This document shows, in pieces, positions 34,832 to 44,600 of a DNA stretch of 64,000 nucleotides. Origin of the DNA: Rhizobium sp. Leaf306. Lineage in GTDB: Bacteria > Pseudomonadota > Alphaproteobacteria > Rhizobiales > Rhizobiaceae. The notes beneath the pieces were generated by a model, which searched no databases, was not told the origin of the DNA, and saw only the letters and a program-made list of their open reading frames with translations. The translations under genes were made by a program, and so were the position numbers. Position 1 is the stretch's first letter. Every line of letters starts with the position of its first letter. The stretch covers positions 777,044 to 841,043 of the forward strand of contig NZ_LMNX01000003.1 in assembly GCF_001423425.1 (NCBI RefSeq), written 5' to 3'.

Positions 34832-35557
34832 TTGCTCAATAATCCTTTCTGGCCAAGCCGAGGCCTGAAAGCGAGTGTTATCTTGAACACCCAAACGGAG
34901 AGAGCCGGACCTATATCCGTTGTCATCGTCGAGGACGATGGACCAACACGTCAGCGTATCGCTGACGGCCTGTCCGATGCTTCCGCATTTTCGGTTCTTC
35001 AGGCGGGAACGCTCTCGGAGGCGCGCCAAGTGCTGGGGTCTGGTTATCCTGATGTGCTTCTGACTGACCTCCAGCTACCCGATGGCCATGGCATGGACCT
35101 GATACGCGACGTCCGCCAGCATAGCCAGACCACCGAGATCTTGGTCATCTCCATCCTGGGCGATGAAGAAAGCGTCATTTCCGCTATTTTACTCGGTGCC
35201 AACGGCTATCTGCTGAAGGACGCTCTGCTGACCGACATCGCCGACACGGTGCGCGATCTTATGCGGGGCCACTCGCCAATCTCGGCCTCGATTGCCCGTT
35301 TCATCGTCAAACGGACGCAAGGCGTCAAGGATCCCGTCGTCGGGACGGACTTGAATACCGCCAAGCTGACAGCGCGCGAAATCGACATTCTCTGGGGCAT
35401 CGCCAAGGGTTTCAGCTACGCCGACATCGCGGATTATCTGGGTATTTCACGCCAGACCGTTCCCGGCTATATAAAGAACATCTATCGCAAGCTCGAGGTG
35501 AATACCCGCGGTGAGGCCGTATTCGAAGCCTTGCAGCAGGGCTTGATAAAGCTTTAG
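34832..35557 (+). CDS. NarL/FixJ-type response regulator
   Basis: 241 residues if started at the TTG at 34832; another TTG at 34883 is closer to the domain start and the true start is uncertain. The receiver (about 28-145) has VVIVEDDG, phospho-Asp in VLLTDLQLPDG, Ser in ISILGDE and Lys in YLLKDA. The LuxR-type HTH (LTAREIDILWGIAKGFSYAD, then ISRQTVPGYIKNIYRKLEV) has a Pro-Gly where most members have Lys-x-His. Its stop is one base before the kinase start, so the two form a two-component pair. Targets may include the adjacent sugar operon, but nothing here shows it. Confidence 0.88.
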   Translation: MLNNPFWPSRGLKASVILNTQTERAGPISVVIVEDDGPTRQRIADGLSDASAFSVLQAGTLSEARQVLGSGYPDVLLTDLQLPDGHGMDLIRDVRQHSQTTEILVISILGDEESVISAILLGANGYLLKDALLTDIADTVRDLMRGHSPISASIARFIVKRTQGVKDPVVGTDLNTAKLTAREIDILWGIAKGFSYADIADYLGISRQTVPGYIKNIYRKLEVNTRGEAVFEALQQGLIKL

Positions 35558-35558
35558 G

Positions 35559-37466
35559 ATGAAAGCTGCCGCTCACCAAGTTGGAAGGATGGCTCGACCG
35601 CATGGCAGGATCGGCTGGCTGCTGCTGTACCTGGCGCTGCAACCTGTCATCATCGTCCTTTGCATCCTGGCCCGCCAGATCGGCCCGCCCTTGCCTCCCG
35701 CGGTCTATGAACTGAGCGGCGTTGAGCTTCAAGACGCGACAGGCCAATTCCGTTCTGTGGACCTCCCGGACTTTCGCCCCGTCTCCGAAGACGCAACCTC
35801 CTCCGCGATTTATCGCGTCTCACTCGAACGACCGACTACACAGAAAGATTTGGCATGGAGCATTTTCGTGCCGCGCTTTACCACGGGCGTACAATTCGAG
35901 GTTAACGGCTCAATGATCCACGATACGCACCGGAATGTTATGAGCCGCAGACCCGACCGCAATACGTCCGCCATAGCGACGATTCCGGAAAGCCTGCTGC
36001 ATGAGGGGCGCAATGAGCTGATCATTCACCTCGTCACATGGGGGCCGGTCGGCGGCTATCTGGACAGCGTTTATGCCGGTCCGGACAAGGTCCTGAGACC
36101 GGTTCACGATCAGCGGTCGATCATGTTCGAGACCCTGCCCCTCATCCTCGTTGCCGGACAGGCGACATTAGGAGCGATCCTCGGCCTGATCTGGATCAAC
36201 CGCCGGAACGATCGCAGCTATGGGCTGCTTGCGCTCGCCATGCTGATCGGTTTTTTTCAGTATTTCGTCTCGATGCCAGCATCACCACAAACTCTCGGCC
36301 TCGTCGGCGCTGCCGTTGTTACGCAAGCGCCGCTGGTTCTGCACTTCATCGTACGCTTCATCGACATGCCGCCACCGCGGTGGCTACATCTTACATTCGT
36401 ACCGGGCATTATCATTGCCTTTGCGGGCCTTACGGGACAGCATGATTTACTTCACGCCATCTTCCTGCCGCTAGGGCCACCAACGATTGCTCTCTGCGCC
36501 GCCGTTGCTTGCCTCCTTTTGGGCAACGCAGCTCTGCGCGGAAACCGAAAGGCGCTGATAATGGCGCCTGTATTCTCAGTCATGCTGGGATGCGCCCTGA
36601 ACGATATCCTGACGGTCAGCCGGCTCATTCCGGGTGAACGGATCTTTATCGGCTGGTTCGGTTATTCGATCGTCCTGATCGTCATCGGAGTCTGGCTGAC
36701 CTGGCGTTTCGTCCAAGCTTTGAATGATGCCGACAGTTTCGCCGACCGGTTGGTGAAGCAAGTGTCGGAGGCCGAGGTCAAGCTCAGGGCAAGTTTTTCC
36801 CGCGAAGAAGAACGCGCAAGGGCGGCGGCTTTGGCCTCGGAGCGGACGCGATTGATGCGGGACCTGCATGACGGGTTGGGCGGGCAACTCGTCAGCATCG
36901 TCGCTCTTGCCGAACAGCCGAGAGATACAACGAATACAATCGGAGATGCCGCTCGCGCTGCGCTGCGCGATCTTCGTCTGGTCATCAACGCAATGGAAGA
37001 GATCGATGGCGACCTCATGCTTGCCCTTGGCTCCTGGAGGGAGCGGATATCAGGCCAGTTGCGCGCCCACGACATGCAGCTGGTTTGGAGCGTGCAGTCG
37101 CCACACGGACTTCCGGTCTATCCGGGCCTTCGTCCAAGGCACGTTATCCAGGTTATCAGGCTGCTTGACGAAGCTGTCACCAATGCGATCAAACACTCGG
37201 GCGCATCGATGGTGACGATCATGATCGAGACCATAGCTGGCCCCGACGGCGACGCGAGGGGCCAGATCTCCGTCAGGGACAACGGTTGCGGCTTTGCGGT
37301 CGATGCGGTGAATGGGGCGGGGACGGTGCAGGGCCGAGGCTTGCTCAACATGAAAAAGCGCGCAGCCCTCTGCGATGTGACCTTGTCCGTCACAAGCGCA
37401 CCGCTCGGCACGACGGTCTCGCTGCTGCTACCCGCCGACTTCCCCGAAGCCACCCAAGGGGGCTGA
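35559..37466 (+). CDS. membrane histidine kinase, HisKA_3 type with 7TM sensor region
   Basis: 635 residues. One membrane segment (about 20-40) is followed by a periplasmic beta-rich region (about 45-190), then about seven membrane helices (190-385), a coiled coil (395-430), and a HisKA_3/HATPase kinase. The phospho-acceptor is His in RDLHDGLGGQLVSIVALAE; the ATP site has DEAVTNAIKHSG, VRDNGCGF and GRGLLNMKKRA. The layout resembles 7TMR-DISM sensors, which bind small ligands outside the membrane, but assignment is from architecture only. It is paired with the response regulator at 34832-35557. Confidence 0.87.
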   Translation: MKAAAHQVGRMARPHGRIGWLLLYLALQPVIIVLCILARQIGPPLPPAVYELSGVELQDATGQFRSVDLPDFRPVSEDATSSAIYRVSLERPTTQKDLAWSIFVPRFTTGVQFEVNGSMIHDTHRNVMSRRPDRNTSAIATIPESLLHEGRNELIIHLVTWGPVGGYLDSVYAGPDKVLRPVHDQRSIMFETLPLILVAGQATLGAILGLIWINRRNDRSYGLLALAMLIGFFQYFVSMPASPQTLGLVGAAVVTQAPLVLHFIVRFIDMPPPRWLHLTFVPGIIIAFAGLTGQHDLLHAIFLPLGPPTIALCAAVACLLLGNAALRGNRKALIMAPVFSVMLGCALNDILTVSRLIPGERIFIGWFGYSIVLIVIGVWLTWRFVQALNDADSFADRLVKQVSEAEVKLRASFSREEERARAAALASERTRLMRDLHDGLGGQLVSIVALAEQPRDTTNTIGDAARAALRDLRLVINAMEEIDGDLMLALGSWRERISGQLRAHDMQLVWSVQSPHGLPVYPGLRPRHVIQVIRLLDEAVTNAIKHSGASMVTIMIETIAGPDGDARGQISVRDNGCGFAVDAVNGAGTVQGRGLLNMKKRAALCDVTLSVTSAPLGTTVSLLLPADFPEATQGG

Positions 37467-37531
37467 TGCCAGCGGGGAGCGCGCGTATAAGGTCATAGGA
37501 ACCGAGCGCGGAGAAACTTTCATCGCCTGGA

Positions 37532-37879
37532 CTATCTGATGCCGAGACGGTTCCTCGGGCCACCACGATTGACCGGCGCTACACCGAGACCGGGTGCGCG
37601 AACGCCCGGCCTGCGGACACACCCAACCGGCAAGCCCGGAGCAGTACAATAGATCGCGGTCCTTGCCACGGGACGCGCCACGCAACCAAGCGGAACCCCC
37701 GGCGCCGTGCAGTAAACGACCACCGCGGCCGGGGGGCGCACCACGCAGCCTTTTGGGACGCCGACGGCGTTGCAATACACGACGGCCGCCGCCGGCGCGG
37801 CCGTGAAAATTGGCGCTGCCAGCACGGCAAGATAGGTAAGGGCCAATGCGGCCTTGAAACCATTTGGGCGATGTTTCAT
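37532..37879 (-). CDS. small secreted protein with YC-x-A-x-G-x-P-x-G-C repeats
   Basis: 115 residues from the ATG at 37879, with GGGAGA upstream. A signal peptide (hydrophobic residues 8-28, AAPAAA) is followed by three near-identical units of about 17-19 residues: VVYCNAVGVPKGCVVRP, VVYCTAPGVPLGCVARP and AIYCTAPGLPVGCVRRP. Each unit has one Cys pair ten residues apart. Similar hypothetical proteins occur across Rhizobiales; function unknown. It is convergent with the histidine kinase and divergent from the MscS gene. Confidence 0.78.
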   Translation of the reverse strand: MKHRPNGFKAALALTYLAVLAAPIFTAAPAAAVVYCNAVGVPKGCVVRPPAAVVVYCTAPGVPLGCVARPVARTAIYCTAPGLPVGCVRRPGVRAPGLGVAPVNRGGPRNRLGIR

Positions 37880-38083
37880 GGCGAATGTCTCCCGGATTCT
37901 GAACTGCGCCGACGGATACCGGCTTGACCCCATCATGCCCGTTTCCGGTGCCGCGAATACGCCATGAACATGGGGTGGATGCGCATCTTAAACGCACCTA
38001 ATGGTTGAAACTATCGGTTGCTCGCCAGGCCGGTTTGCCCGGCGAGCCGTAGTTTCTCTGCAAGTGCGAACGGGACTGGCACG

Positions 38084-39982
38084 ATGGACGTCTCCGCGAC
38101 TGCAACAGGCCCGTCCCCGGCCCCCGATCAGTCTGTCGTCAACGTCGCGGACTGGATCGTCAGCGCAGAGCAGGTCTTCGATCGTCTCGAGACGGCGTTG
38201 GTGGACACGGCGCTCGCCCTGCCACATCTTGATCAGGAACTGTTATGGGCGGGCACGGTGTCCATGACCTCGGCGCCCAGGGTTCTTGCCCTCAGCCTTG
38301 GCGCCGGCGGTGTCGTCATGCTGATTTTTCTGCTCAGCAGTTACGGTCTGAGAGGCCGACGCGAGGCTGCCGCGCGCGAACGCGTCCCATTCCTCGCCGT
38401 CTTGAAACGGACGGCCTGGAGCCTTGTGCCGTTGCTGGCCGCCATCGCAGTGGGGCGCGCAATAGCCGTTCGACTGCTGAGCGCCGATCCGCTTGGGGAT
38501 GGTTTTGCCAGGGAGTTTCTCGTTTCCGTCATCTACTGGCTGTCTGCCATTACCTTTCTCGGCATTGTCTTTTCGCCCCGCACTCCTCAATTGCGGCTTC
38601 TGCCGCTGGACGAGAGCGGCGCGGAAAAAGGACTTCGGCGAAGCGCCGTGATCCTGGCGTGCGGATACCTGATGGTGTGCCTTCTGGCAGCAGCCGCCCG
38701 CGTCGGCATGCCGCCGAACTCTGTGCGGCTGCTGGCGATACTCGGCGCGTTTGCCATGACGGCGGCGGCTCTGCGATTGCTGCATCTTCTGCGCCGGCAC
38801 GGCCTGACGCCGCTGCTACACATGGTCGCCGCCTGGATGATCCTGCTGGTGTCAGGCTTGTGGATATGGGGCTGGCTGATGCAGCAGTTTGACCTGTACC
38901 AGGGCATCAAGGGAACAACGATCGCCCTTATGCTGGCGCTGGCCTTCGATCGCTCGATCGCCCTCTCGATCCAGCTGTCGCGCAAGCCCGAGGTGATGCG
39001 TCGACTGTTCGTGGTGCGGGTGGTGATCGATGCCTTGGCGGCAGCTGTCATCCTCAGGCTGATCGTCGAGTACTGGCTGGTCGGCACGCTTGCGGTCATC
39101 CCGCAACAGGATTGGCCGCAATACTCGCGGCAGATCAATTTTTCGCTTTTGGTATTGGTGCTCGCTGCCGTGCTCGCCGCGGTTACCCACGCATGGGTAG
39201 AGTCGCGCATGATGCCGAAGGAGGCTCTCACCTCGCTGGAAGACGCGGAGTTGCACCTTGCGCGTATGACAACGGTTCTGCCGATCCTTCGTGTAGTCTT
39301 GCTGGGGCTCATCGGATCGATTTTCTCGCTGGTGACCCTGTCGGTTTTAGGGGTCGACACCACTCCCATCATAGCCGGCGCCGGCATTTTGGGTCTGGCC
39401 ATCAGTCTCGGGTCCCAGGCGTTGGTGAAGGACGTAATATCGGGCATTTTCTGGATGCTGGACGATGCTTTCCGGCTCGGCGAAGAGATTGAGATCGACT
39501 CCACTCCCGGCAGGGTGGAGCAGATACTGATCCGCAGTCTCAGACTGCGCGGCTTGGATGACAGGCTGCATACAATTCCCTACGGCCAGATCGAGACCGT
39601 TGTCAGCCGCAGTCGCGGACTCGTCCTCGCTCGGGTGAGCCTGAGACTGGAGAACGAAACGGACGCCGTCGGGCACGCGCGGTTACTGCGGTTGGCGGCG
39701 TCGACCCTTCGAAGCGAAACCAGGCTTCAGGCCGATATCGTCGGCAAGATCGCCATCAGCCCGCCTGAAGCCCATCTGCAGACCAGGGAGCTGGTGTTGA
39801 GCTTCAATTTGGCGCGTGCCGCAGCGGTGACCGCCATTCCCCTGATCCGCTCTCTGCTGCTTGAAGTGCTCGAAGCCTCCGGCTTCGATCTGGCGCCAGA
39901 TGGCGTCCATGTCTCCCTTGCTGAAAGGCGCGCCACGGCAGACCCGATGGCTGGCACGCTGGACGAGGTGCAGACCCCATGA
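38084..39982 (+). CDS. mechanosensitive ion channel, large MscS family
   Basis: 632 residues from the ATG at 38084; the frame is open from 38018. There are about ten membrane segments, much more than the three of E. coli MscS, as in the YbdG/YjeP-type larger members. The pore helix and beta domain are recognisable: LGVDTTPIIAGAGILGLAIS, SLGSQALVKDVISGIFWM, then the DDAFRLGEEIEI sandwich. It would open under membrane tension and release solutes. Its stop overlaps the start of a 41-codon ORF. The ribosome site is weak, so the exact start is uncertain. Confidence 0.88.
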   Translation: MDVSATATGPSPAPDQSVVNVADWIVSAEQVFDRLETALVDTALALPHLDQELLWAGTVSMTSAPRVLALSLGAGGVVMLIFLLSSYGLRGRREAAARERVPFLAVLKRTAWSLVPLLAAIAVGRAIAVRLLSADPLGDGFAREFLVSVIYWLSAITFLGIVFSPRTPQLRLLPLDESGAEKGLRRSAVILACGYLMVCLLAAAARVGMPPNSVRLLAILGAFAMTAAALRLLHLLRRHGLTPLLHMVAAWMILLVSGLWIWGWLMQQFDLYQGIKGTTIALMLALAFDRSIALSIQLSRKPEVMRRLFVVRVVIDALAAAVILRLIVEYWLVGTLAVIPQQDWPQYSRQINFSLLVLVLAAVLAAVTHAWVESRMMPKEALTSLEDAELHLARMTTVLPILRVVLLGLIGSIFSLVTLSVLGVDTTPIIAGAGILGLAISLGSQALVKDVISGIFWMLDDAFRLGEEIEIDSTPGRVEQILIRSLRLRGLDDRLHTIPYGQIETVVSRSRGLVLARVSLRLENETDAVGHARLLRLAASTLRSETRLQADIVGKIAISPPEAHLQTRELVLSFNLARAAAVTAIPLIRSLLLEVLEASGFDLAPDGVHVSLAERRATADPMAGTLDEVQTP

Positions 39983-40104
39983 ACATGGGATGGCTTCACT
40001 GCAGCCTTTGGTTGATCGTGCCGTCCAGCATCGCAGGGACATTGACCAGTCCCTTGGAGCAAGTCCTGCGGCCTCGTCGCGAAGAATTGGTCCGGATTAG
40101 TTGA
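39979..40104 (+). CDS. possible 41-residue protein coupled to the MscS gene
   Basis: An ORF of 41 codons starts with an ATGA overlap at the MscS stop (MNMGWLHCSLWLIVPSSIA) and ends VLRPRREELVRIS. Its first half is hydrophobic and could span the membrane. The start codon lies in a 14-bp inverted repeat, CCCATG-AA-CATGGG. Only the overlap supports expression; no family is recognised. Confidence 0.25.
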   Translation: MNMGWLHCSLWLIVPSSIAGTLTSPLEQVLRPRREELVRIS

Positions 40105-40215
40105 TGCTGGCAGTTCCGCAACTGAAGAATGGACTGCTGACCGCGTCCGCCCGGCAGGAGGCTCCCGACACAGGGATCAACCTGGCGGATATCGCAACAC
40201 TCAAAGGAGATCGAA

Positions 40216-40500
40216 ATGGCAAACGTTAAGCTGATCACCCCTGTTCTGGTCGTCTTCGGGGGGCTCGCCGTCGCTTCGAGCGGCTATGCGCAACAGGAGG
40301 CCTTCATGACCGCAGACAAGAACGCCGACACGATGCTGGACCAACCCGAATTCAAGGTCTTTATCGACACGATGGCCGCGTCCGGAAAGCCGATAGCCCT
40401 CAAGGTCAAGCAGGCCGGTCGCTACAACCTGGCGTTTGGCCGGATCGACAAGGACAAGAACGGACTCCTGACGCCGAACGAGTTGCAGTCGCTGAAATAG
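40216..40500 (+). CDS. secreted EF-hand-like small protein
   Basis: 94 residues with a signal peptide (LVVFGGLAVASSGYAQ). Two EF-hand loops can be seen: DKNADTMLDQPEF (positions 1, 3, 5 and 12 partly acidic) and DKDKNGLLTPNEL, the second a good calcium loop with Asp, Asp, Asn and Glu in the right places. It may bind calcium in the periplasm. AAAGGAGA precedes the ATG. It lies 53 nt upstream of the RND adaptor gene on the same strand, so it may belong to the efflux operon. Confidence 0.8.
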   Translation: MANVKLITPVLVVFGGLAVASSGYAQQEAFMTADKNADTMLDQPEFKVFIDTMAASGKPIALKVKQAGRYNLAFGRIDKDKNGLLTPNELQSLK

Positions 40501-40553
40501 CTGCCGCTCCCTGAGCAGGCCTGCCACGACATGCGCAAGGGAAGGATCTTTCC

Positions 40554-41666
40554 ATGAAACATGCACTGTTGCCCCTGGTGGCCGCAGCTCTGTTGATTGC
40601 CTGGGTCGGGCAGGCCTGCGCCCAGGCCGAGAAGCGGAAAGTCATGGTTGAGGCACCTACCCTCGTCGAGGTGACGCTGTACCTGGAGACGACAGGAACG
40701 TTCCGCGCGGTCAACCAGGTTGACCTCGTCGCCCGAGTCTCCGGTACGCTCGAGAAAGTGAACTTCAACGACGGCGACACCGTGCGAAAAGGTGACGTCG
40801 TCTTTCTCATAGAGCCCGAACCCTATCGCATCAGCCTCGCAGCTGCCGAAGCAGAACTGCGTCAGCAACAGGCCAACCTGCAACAGGCGGTCTCAAACGC
40901 GGCCCGGCAGGAAGGGCTTTCTGCCAAGCAGGTCGTATCGCTAAGCGCAAATGAATCGGCGGTGGCACAGCGACTGGCAGCCGAGGCACAGGTCGAAGCC
41001 GCCAAGACCAAGGTGCGAAGTGCTGACATTAACCTCAGCTACACGGAAGTGAAGGCGCCCTTCGACGGTATCCTATCCGCACGCGCGGCCGATCTCGGCG
41101 CCTTTATCAATGCCGCATCGGCTCCGAAGCTCGCATCGCTGGTCGAACCGGACCCGCTCCACGTAATCTTTTCGGCCGATGAGCGGCAGGTAATCGCCAT
41201 TCGCCGCGCGATGGCTGAGCGCCATATAGACCTGAGGAGCCTCGGGGCGATCCGAGTTGAAGCCGGTCTTCAGGGTGACGCGACCTACCCTTACAGTGGA
41301 TATCTCGACTACATCGCCCCCGAGCTGGACAGCGCGACTGGAACCATGACCCTTCGCGGCGTCATTGCCAACACGCAACGCCTGCTATCGCCGGGCATGT
41401 TTGCCCGCGTCCGAGTCCCGATCGTCACGCGCAAGGCATTGACCGTGCCGGAAGCCGCGATCGGCAATTCCCAGTTGGGCCGAACGCTTCAAATCGTCGA
41501 TGCCGAAGGCAGGGTCGCAACCGTCAAGGTCGCGCTCGGAGAAAAAACCGCCGGTGGCCGACGGGAAGTTGTCCACGGCGTAAGGGAGGGCGACCGCGTG
41601 ATCGTCAAGGGCGGGGCTGGGTTGCGTGCCAGAGAAGTCGTCGAAGTCGTGACGGCACTCGATTGA
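40554..41666 (+). CDS. RND efflux periplasmic adaptor (membrane fusion protein)
   Basis: 370 residues with a signal peptide (LLPLVAAALLIAWVGQACAQ); the Cys is not in a lipobox, so export is more likely than lipid anchoring. The order is the usual one: beta barrel, lipoyl half (TFRAVNQVDLVARVSGTLEK), alpha hairpin coiled coil (residues 85-160, rich in Ala, Glu and Gln), second lipoyl half (LSYTEVKAPFDGILS), then barrel and membrane-proximal domains. It links the RND pump to an outer membrane channel, which is not encoded here. Confidence 0.93.
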   Translation: MKHALLPLVAAALLIAWVGQACAQAEKRKVMVEAPTLVEVTLYLETTGTFRAVNQVDLVARVSGTLEKVNFNDGDTVRKGDVVFLIEPEPYRISLAAAEAELRQQQANLQQAVSNAARQEGLSAKQVVSLSANESAVAQRLAAEAQVEAAKTKVRSADINLSYTEVKAPFDGILSARAADLGAFINAASAPKLASLVEPDPLHVIFSADERQVIAIRRAMAERHIDLRSLGAIRVEAGLQGDATYPYSGYLDYIAPELDSATGTMTLRGVIANTQRLLSPGMFARVRVPIVTRKALTVPEAAIGNSQLGRTLQIVDAEGRVATVKVALGEKTAGGRREVVHGVREGDRVIVKGGAGLRAREVVEVVTALD

Positions 41667-41695
41667 TCTGCTTACAGAAACAGGAAATGCCCAGG

Positions 41696-44600
41696 ATGGC
41701 CAGGTTCTTTATCGATAGACCGGTGCTTGCGAACGTGATCGCGCTCCTGACCGTCATACTCGGTCTGGTGGCGCTGGTCGGCCTGCCTGTCGCACAATAT
41801 CCGAATGTCGTACCGCCCTCGGTGCAGGTCACAGCACGCTATCCCGGCGCCAACGCCGAGACGATCGTCCAGGATGTGGCATTGCCGATCGAGCAAAAGG
41901 TCAATGGGGTCGAGGGCATGCTCTACATGCAATCGACCTCCACCAGTGACGGCACCTACGCACTCACCGTGACCTTTGCCATCGGCACCGATCCCGACGC
42001 GGCGCAGATCCTTGTGCAGAACCGTGTGGCGAGTGCGACGCCTTCCCTTCCGGATGCCGTACAGGCGCAAGGCGTGCAGACGGCCAAGCGCTCGACGGCT
42101 ATTCTGGCGATTGTAGCACTCACCTCTGACAACCCGGATCATGACAGCCTGTTCATGACCAATTATGCAACCATCAACCTGATCGATCAGATCGCTCGCA
42201 TCCCCGGCGTCGGTAGTGTTTCGGTTTTCGGCGCCGGCAACTATGCGGTGCGCATCTGGATGGATCCGGACCTGATGGCGGCACGCGGTCTCATGCCGTC
42301 AGATATGAACAACGCTATCCGCCAGCAAAGCCGCACATCGTCCGCCGGCCAGCTTGGCCTTCCACCGGTGCCGGATGGGCGCGATTTCCAATACACGCTG
42401 AAGCTCGACTCCAAGCTCGCCGATGTGGCGGCCTTCGAAGACATCGTCCTGCGCGCAAATGACAATGGTGATGTCGTGCGCCTGCGCGACGTGGGACGGG
42501 TAGAGCTGGGTGCTCAGCAATACAGCCAGGATTTCAGTCTCGATGGAAAGCCCGCGGCAGGCCTCGCACTGTTTCTGTTGCCCGAGGCCAATGCGCTTGA
42601 CGTCGTAGCGGCGGTCAAGGCGAAACTGGAGGTCATGTCGACCGACTTCCCCGAAGGGCTTCGCCACTCCGTGCCGTTCGACACGACGCTGTTCGTCAAG
42701 GCCGCCATCGGTGATGTCTACCACACCCTGGTGGAAGCCGCGTTCCTCGTGCTGGTTGTCATCCTCATCTTCCTGCAGGATTGGCGCGCGATGCTGGTGC
42801 CTGCCACCACGGTGCCTGTCACCATCATCGGCGCCTTCGGCGCATTGGCATTGTTCGGTTTCTCCATCAATCTTTCCACCCTGTTCGCCATCATCCTTGC
42901 CATCGGCATCGTAGTTGACGATGCAATCATCGTGGTCGAGGCCGCTGCTCGCCATCTCGATGACGGAAAAACGCCAAGCGAGGCGGCAGCGCTTGCCATG
43001 GACGAGTTGATGGGCCCGATCATCGGCATCACACTTGTGCTGCTTGCCGTGTTCCTCCCGGCCTCCTTTCTGCCTGGCCTCAGTGGCGAAATGTATCGCC
43101 AGTTCTCGCTGGTCATTGCCGCCACGGCCCTGATCAGCGCGGTCAACGCCGTGACCCTGAAGCCGACCCAATGCGCCCTATGGCTGAAACCACATGCCCT
43201 GAAGCCGCGCGAGAACATCGTCTACCGCGGTTTCAACGCAAGTTACGACGCCGTCGAACGGGTCTATGCAGTGCTGGTGAGGATCATGGCCCGTTTCAGT
43301 GTGACAGTCTCGCTGGTGGCACTGCTGTTGGTCGCGCTCTCGCTCTCCCTGCTGACACAGGTGCCGACGGCCTTCCTGCCGATCGAGGATCAGGGGTATT
43401 TTCTGGTATCTGTCCAGTTGCCCGAGGGCGCGTCGCTCGAGCGCACCCGCCGCGCAATCGAAAACCTACGCGGGCGGGTCGAGAAGCTGGATGCCGTTGA
43501 AACGGCGGTCGCAATCAGCGGCATTTCCGCCCTCAACAACAATGCCAGCATTTCCAACGCGGGTGTCCTCTACTTGATCCTCAAGGACTGGAGCCTTCGA
43601 CAACAGGGAGATGACCTGTTGTCGCTCTACACATCCCTGCGGAGCCTGACTGCCGATCTCCCGGACGGACAGGCGCTCGTGCTTCCGCCGCCTCCAATCC
43701 AGGGTATCGGCAACGCGGCGGGCTTCACCATGCAGGTAGAGGCCCGTGACGGCGCCTTCGACTATGCGGCTTTGGAAGAAGTGGCGGCCAGCATCGCCCG
43801 TGCAGCAGGGTCTGATCCGACATTCCGCGAAGCCTTCAGTCCGTTCCGTGCCGACGCCCCCCAATTTGCCGTCTCGATTGACCGAAGCAAGGCTCAGCGC
43901 GCCGAGATCGATGTCGGCGGGGCCTACGACGCTGTCAGCCAGTACATCGGATCGTCCTATTCCGGCCAGATCAACCTCTTCGACCGCATTTTCCAGGTTT
44001 ATGTACAGGCAGACGCCTCGAGGCGCGCCGAAGTCGCCGACCTGGAGCGGATCAGGCTGCGCGGCGCCTCCGGCCAGATGGTGCCCCTGGGTTCGATCGG
44101 AGATGTGAAGCTGGCCACCGGGCCTGCGCTGATCAGCCTCTACAATCTCTATCCATCCGCTCAAATCATCGGCTCGCAGGCGCAAGGCTATTCGACCGGC
44201 CAGGCGCTCGATGCACTCGACGGGATCGCAAAGTCGCTGCTGCCTCACAATTTCGAACGGGAATGGACGGCTGTGTCCTACCAGGAACGAGAACTCGGCG
44301 GACAGATTTATCTGGTCTACGGCCTGAGCCTGCTTCTGGTCTATTTCGTTCTGGCTGGCCAATATGAGAGCTGGTACGCACCGTTCAGCGTCATCGCGAC
44401 CGTCCCACTTGCGCTGATCGGAACGGCTACGACGCTGCTGTCGCTCAATGCCGCCGTCAACCTCTACACGCAGATCGGTCTGGTGCTGCTCGTCGCACTG
44501 TCGGCCAAAAACGCGATCCTGATCGTTGAAACCGCGCGGCATCTGCGGCTGCATGACGGCGCAGAGATTGTGGATGCGGCCATAAGGGCCGCGATCACGC

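Noticed and set aside
37963..39990. 13-base match CCATGAACATGGG on both sides of the MscS gene, considered as an insertion repeat
   Set aside because: In 64 kb dozens of 13-base matches are expected by chance, and no target duplication or transposase is present.
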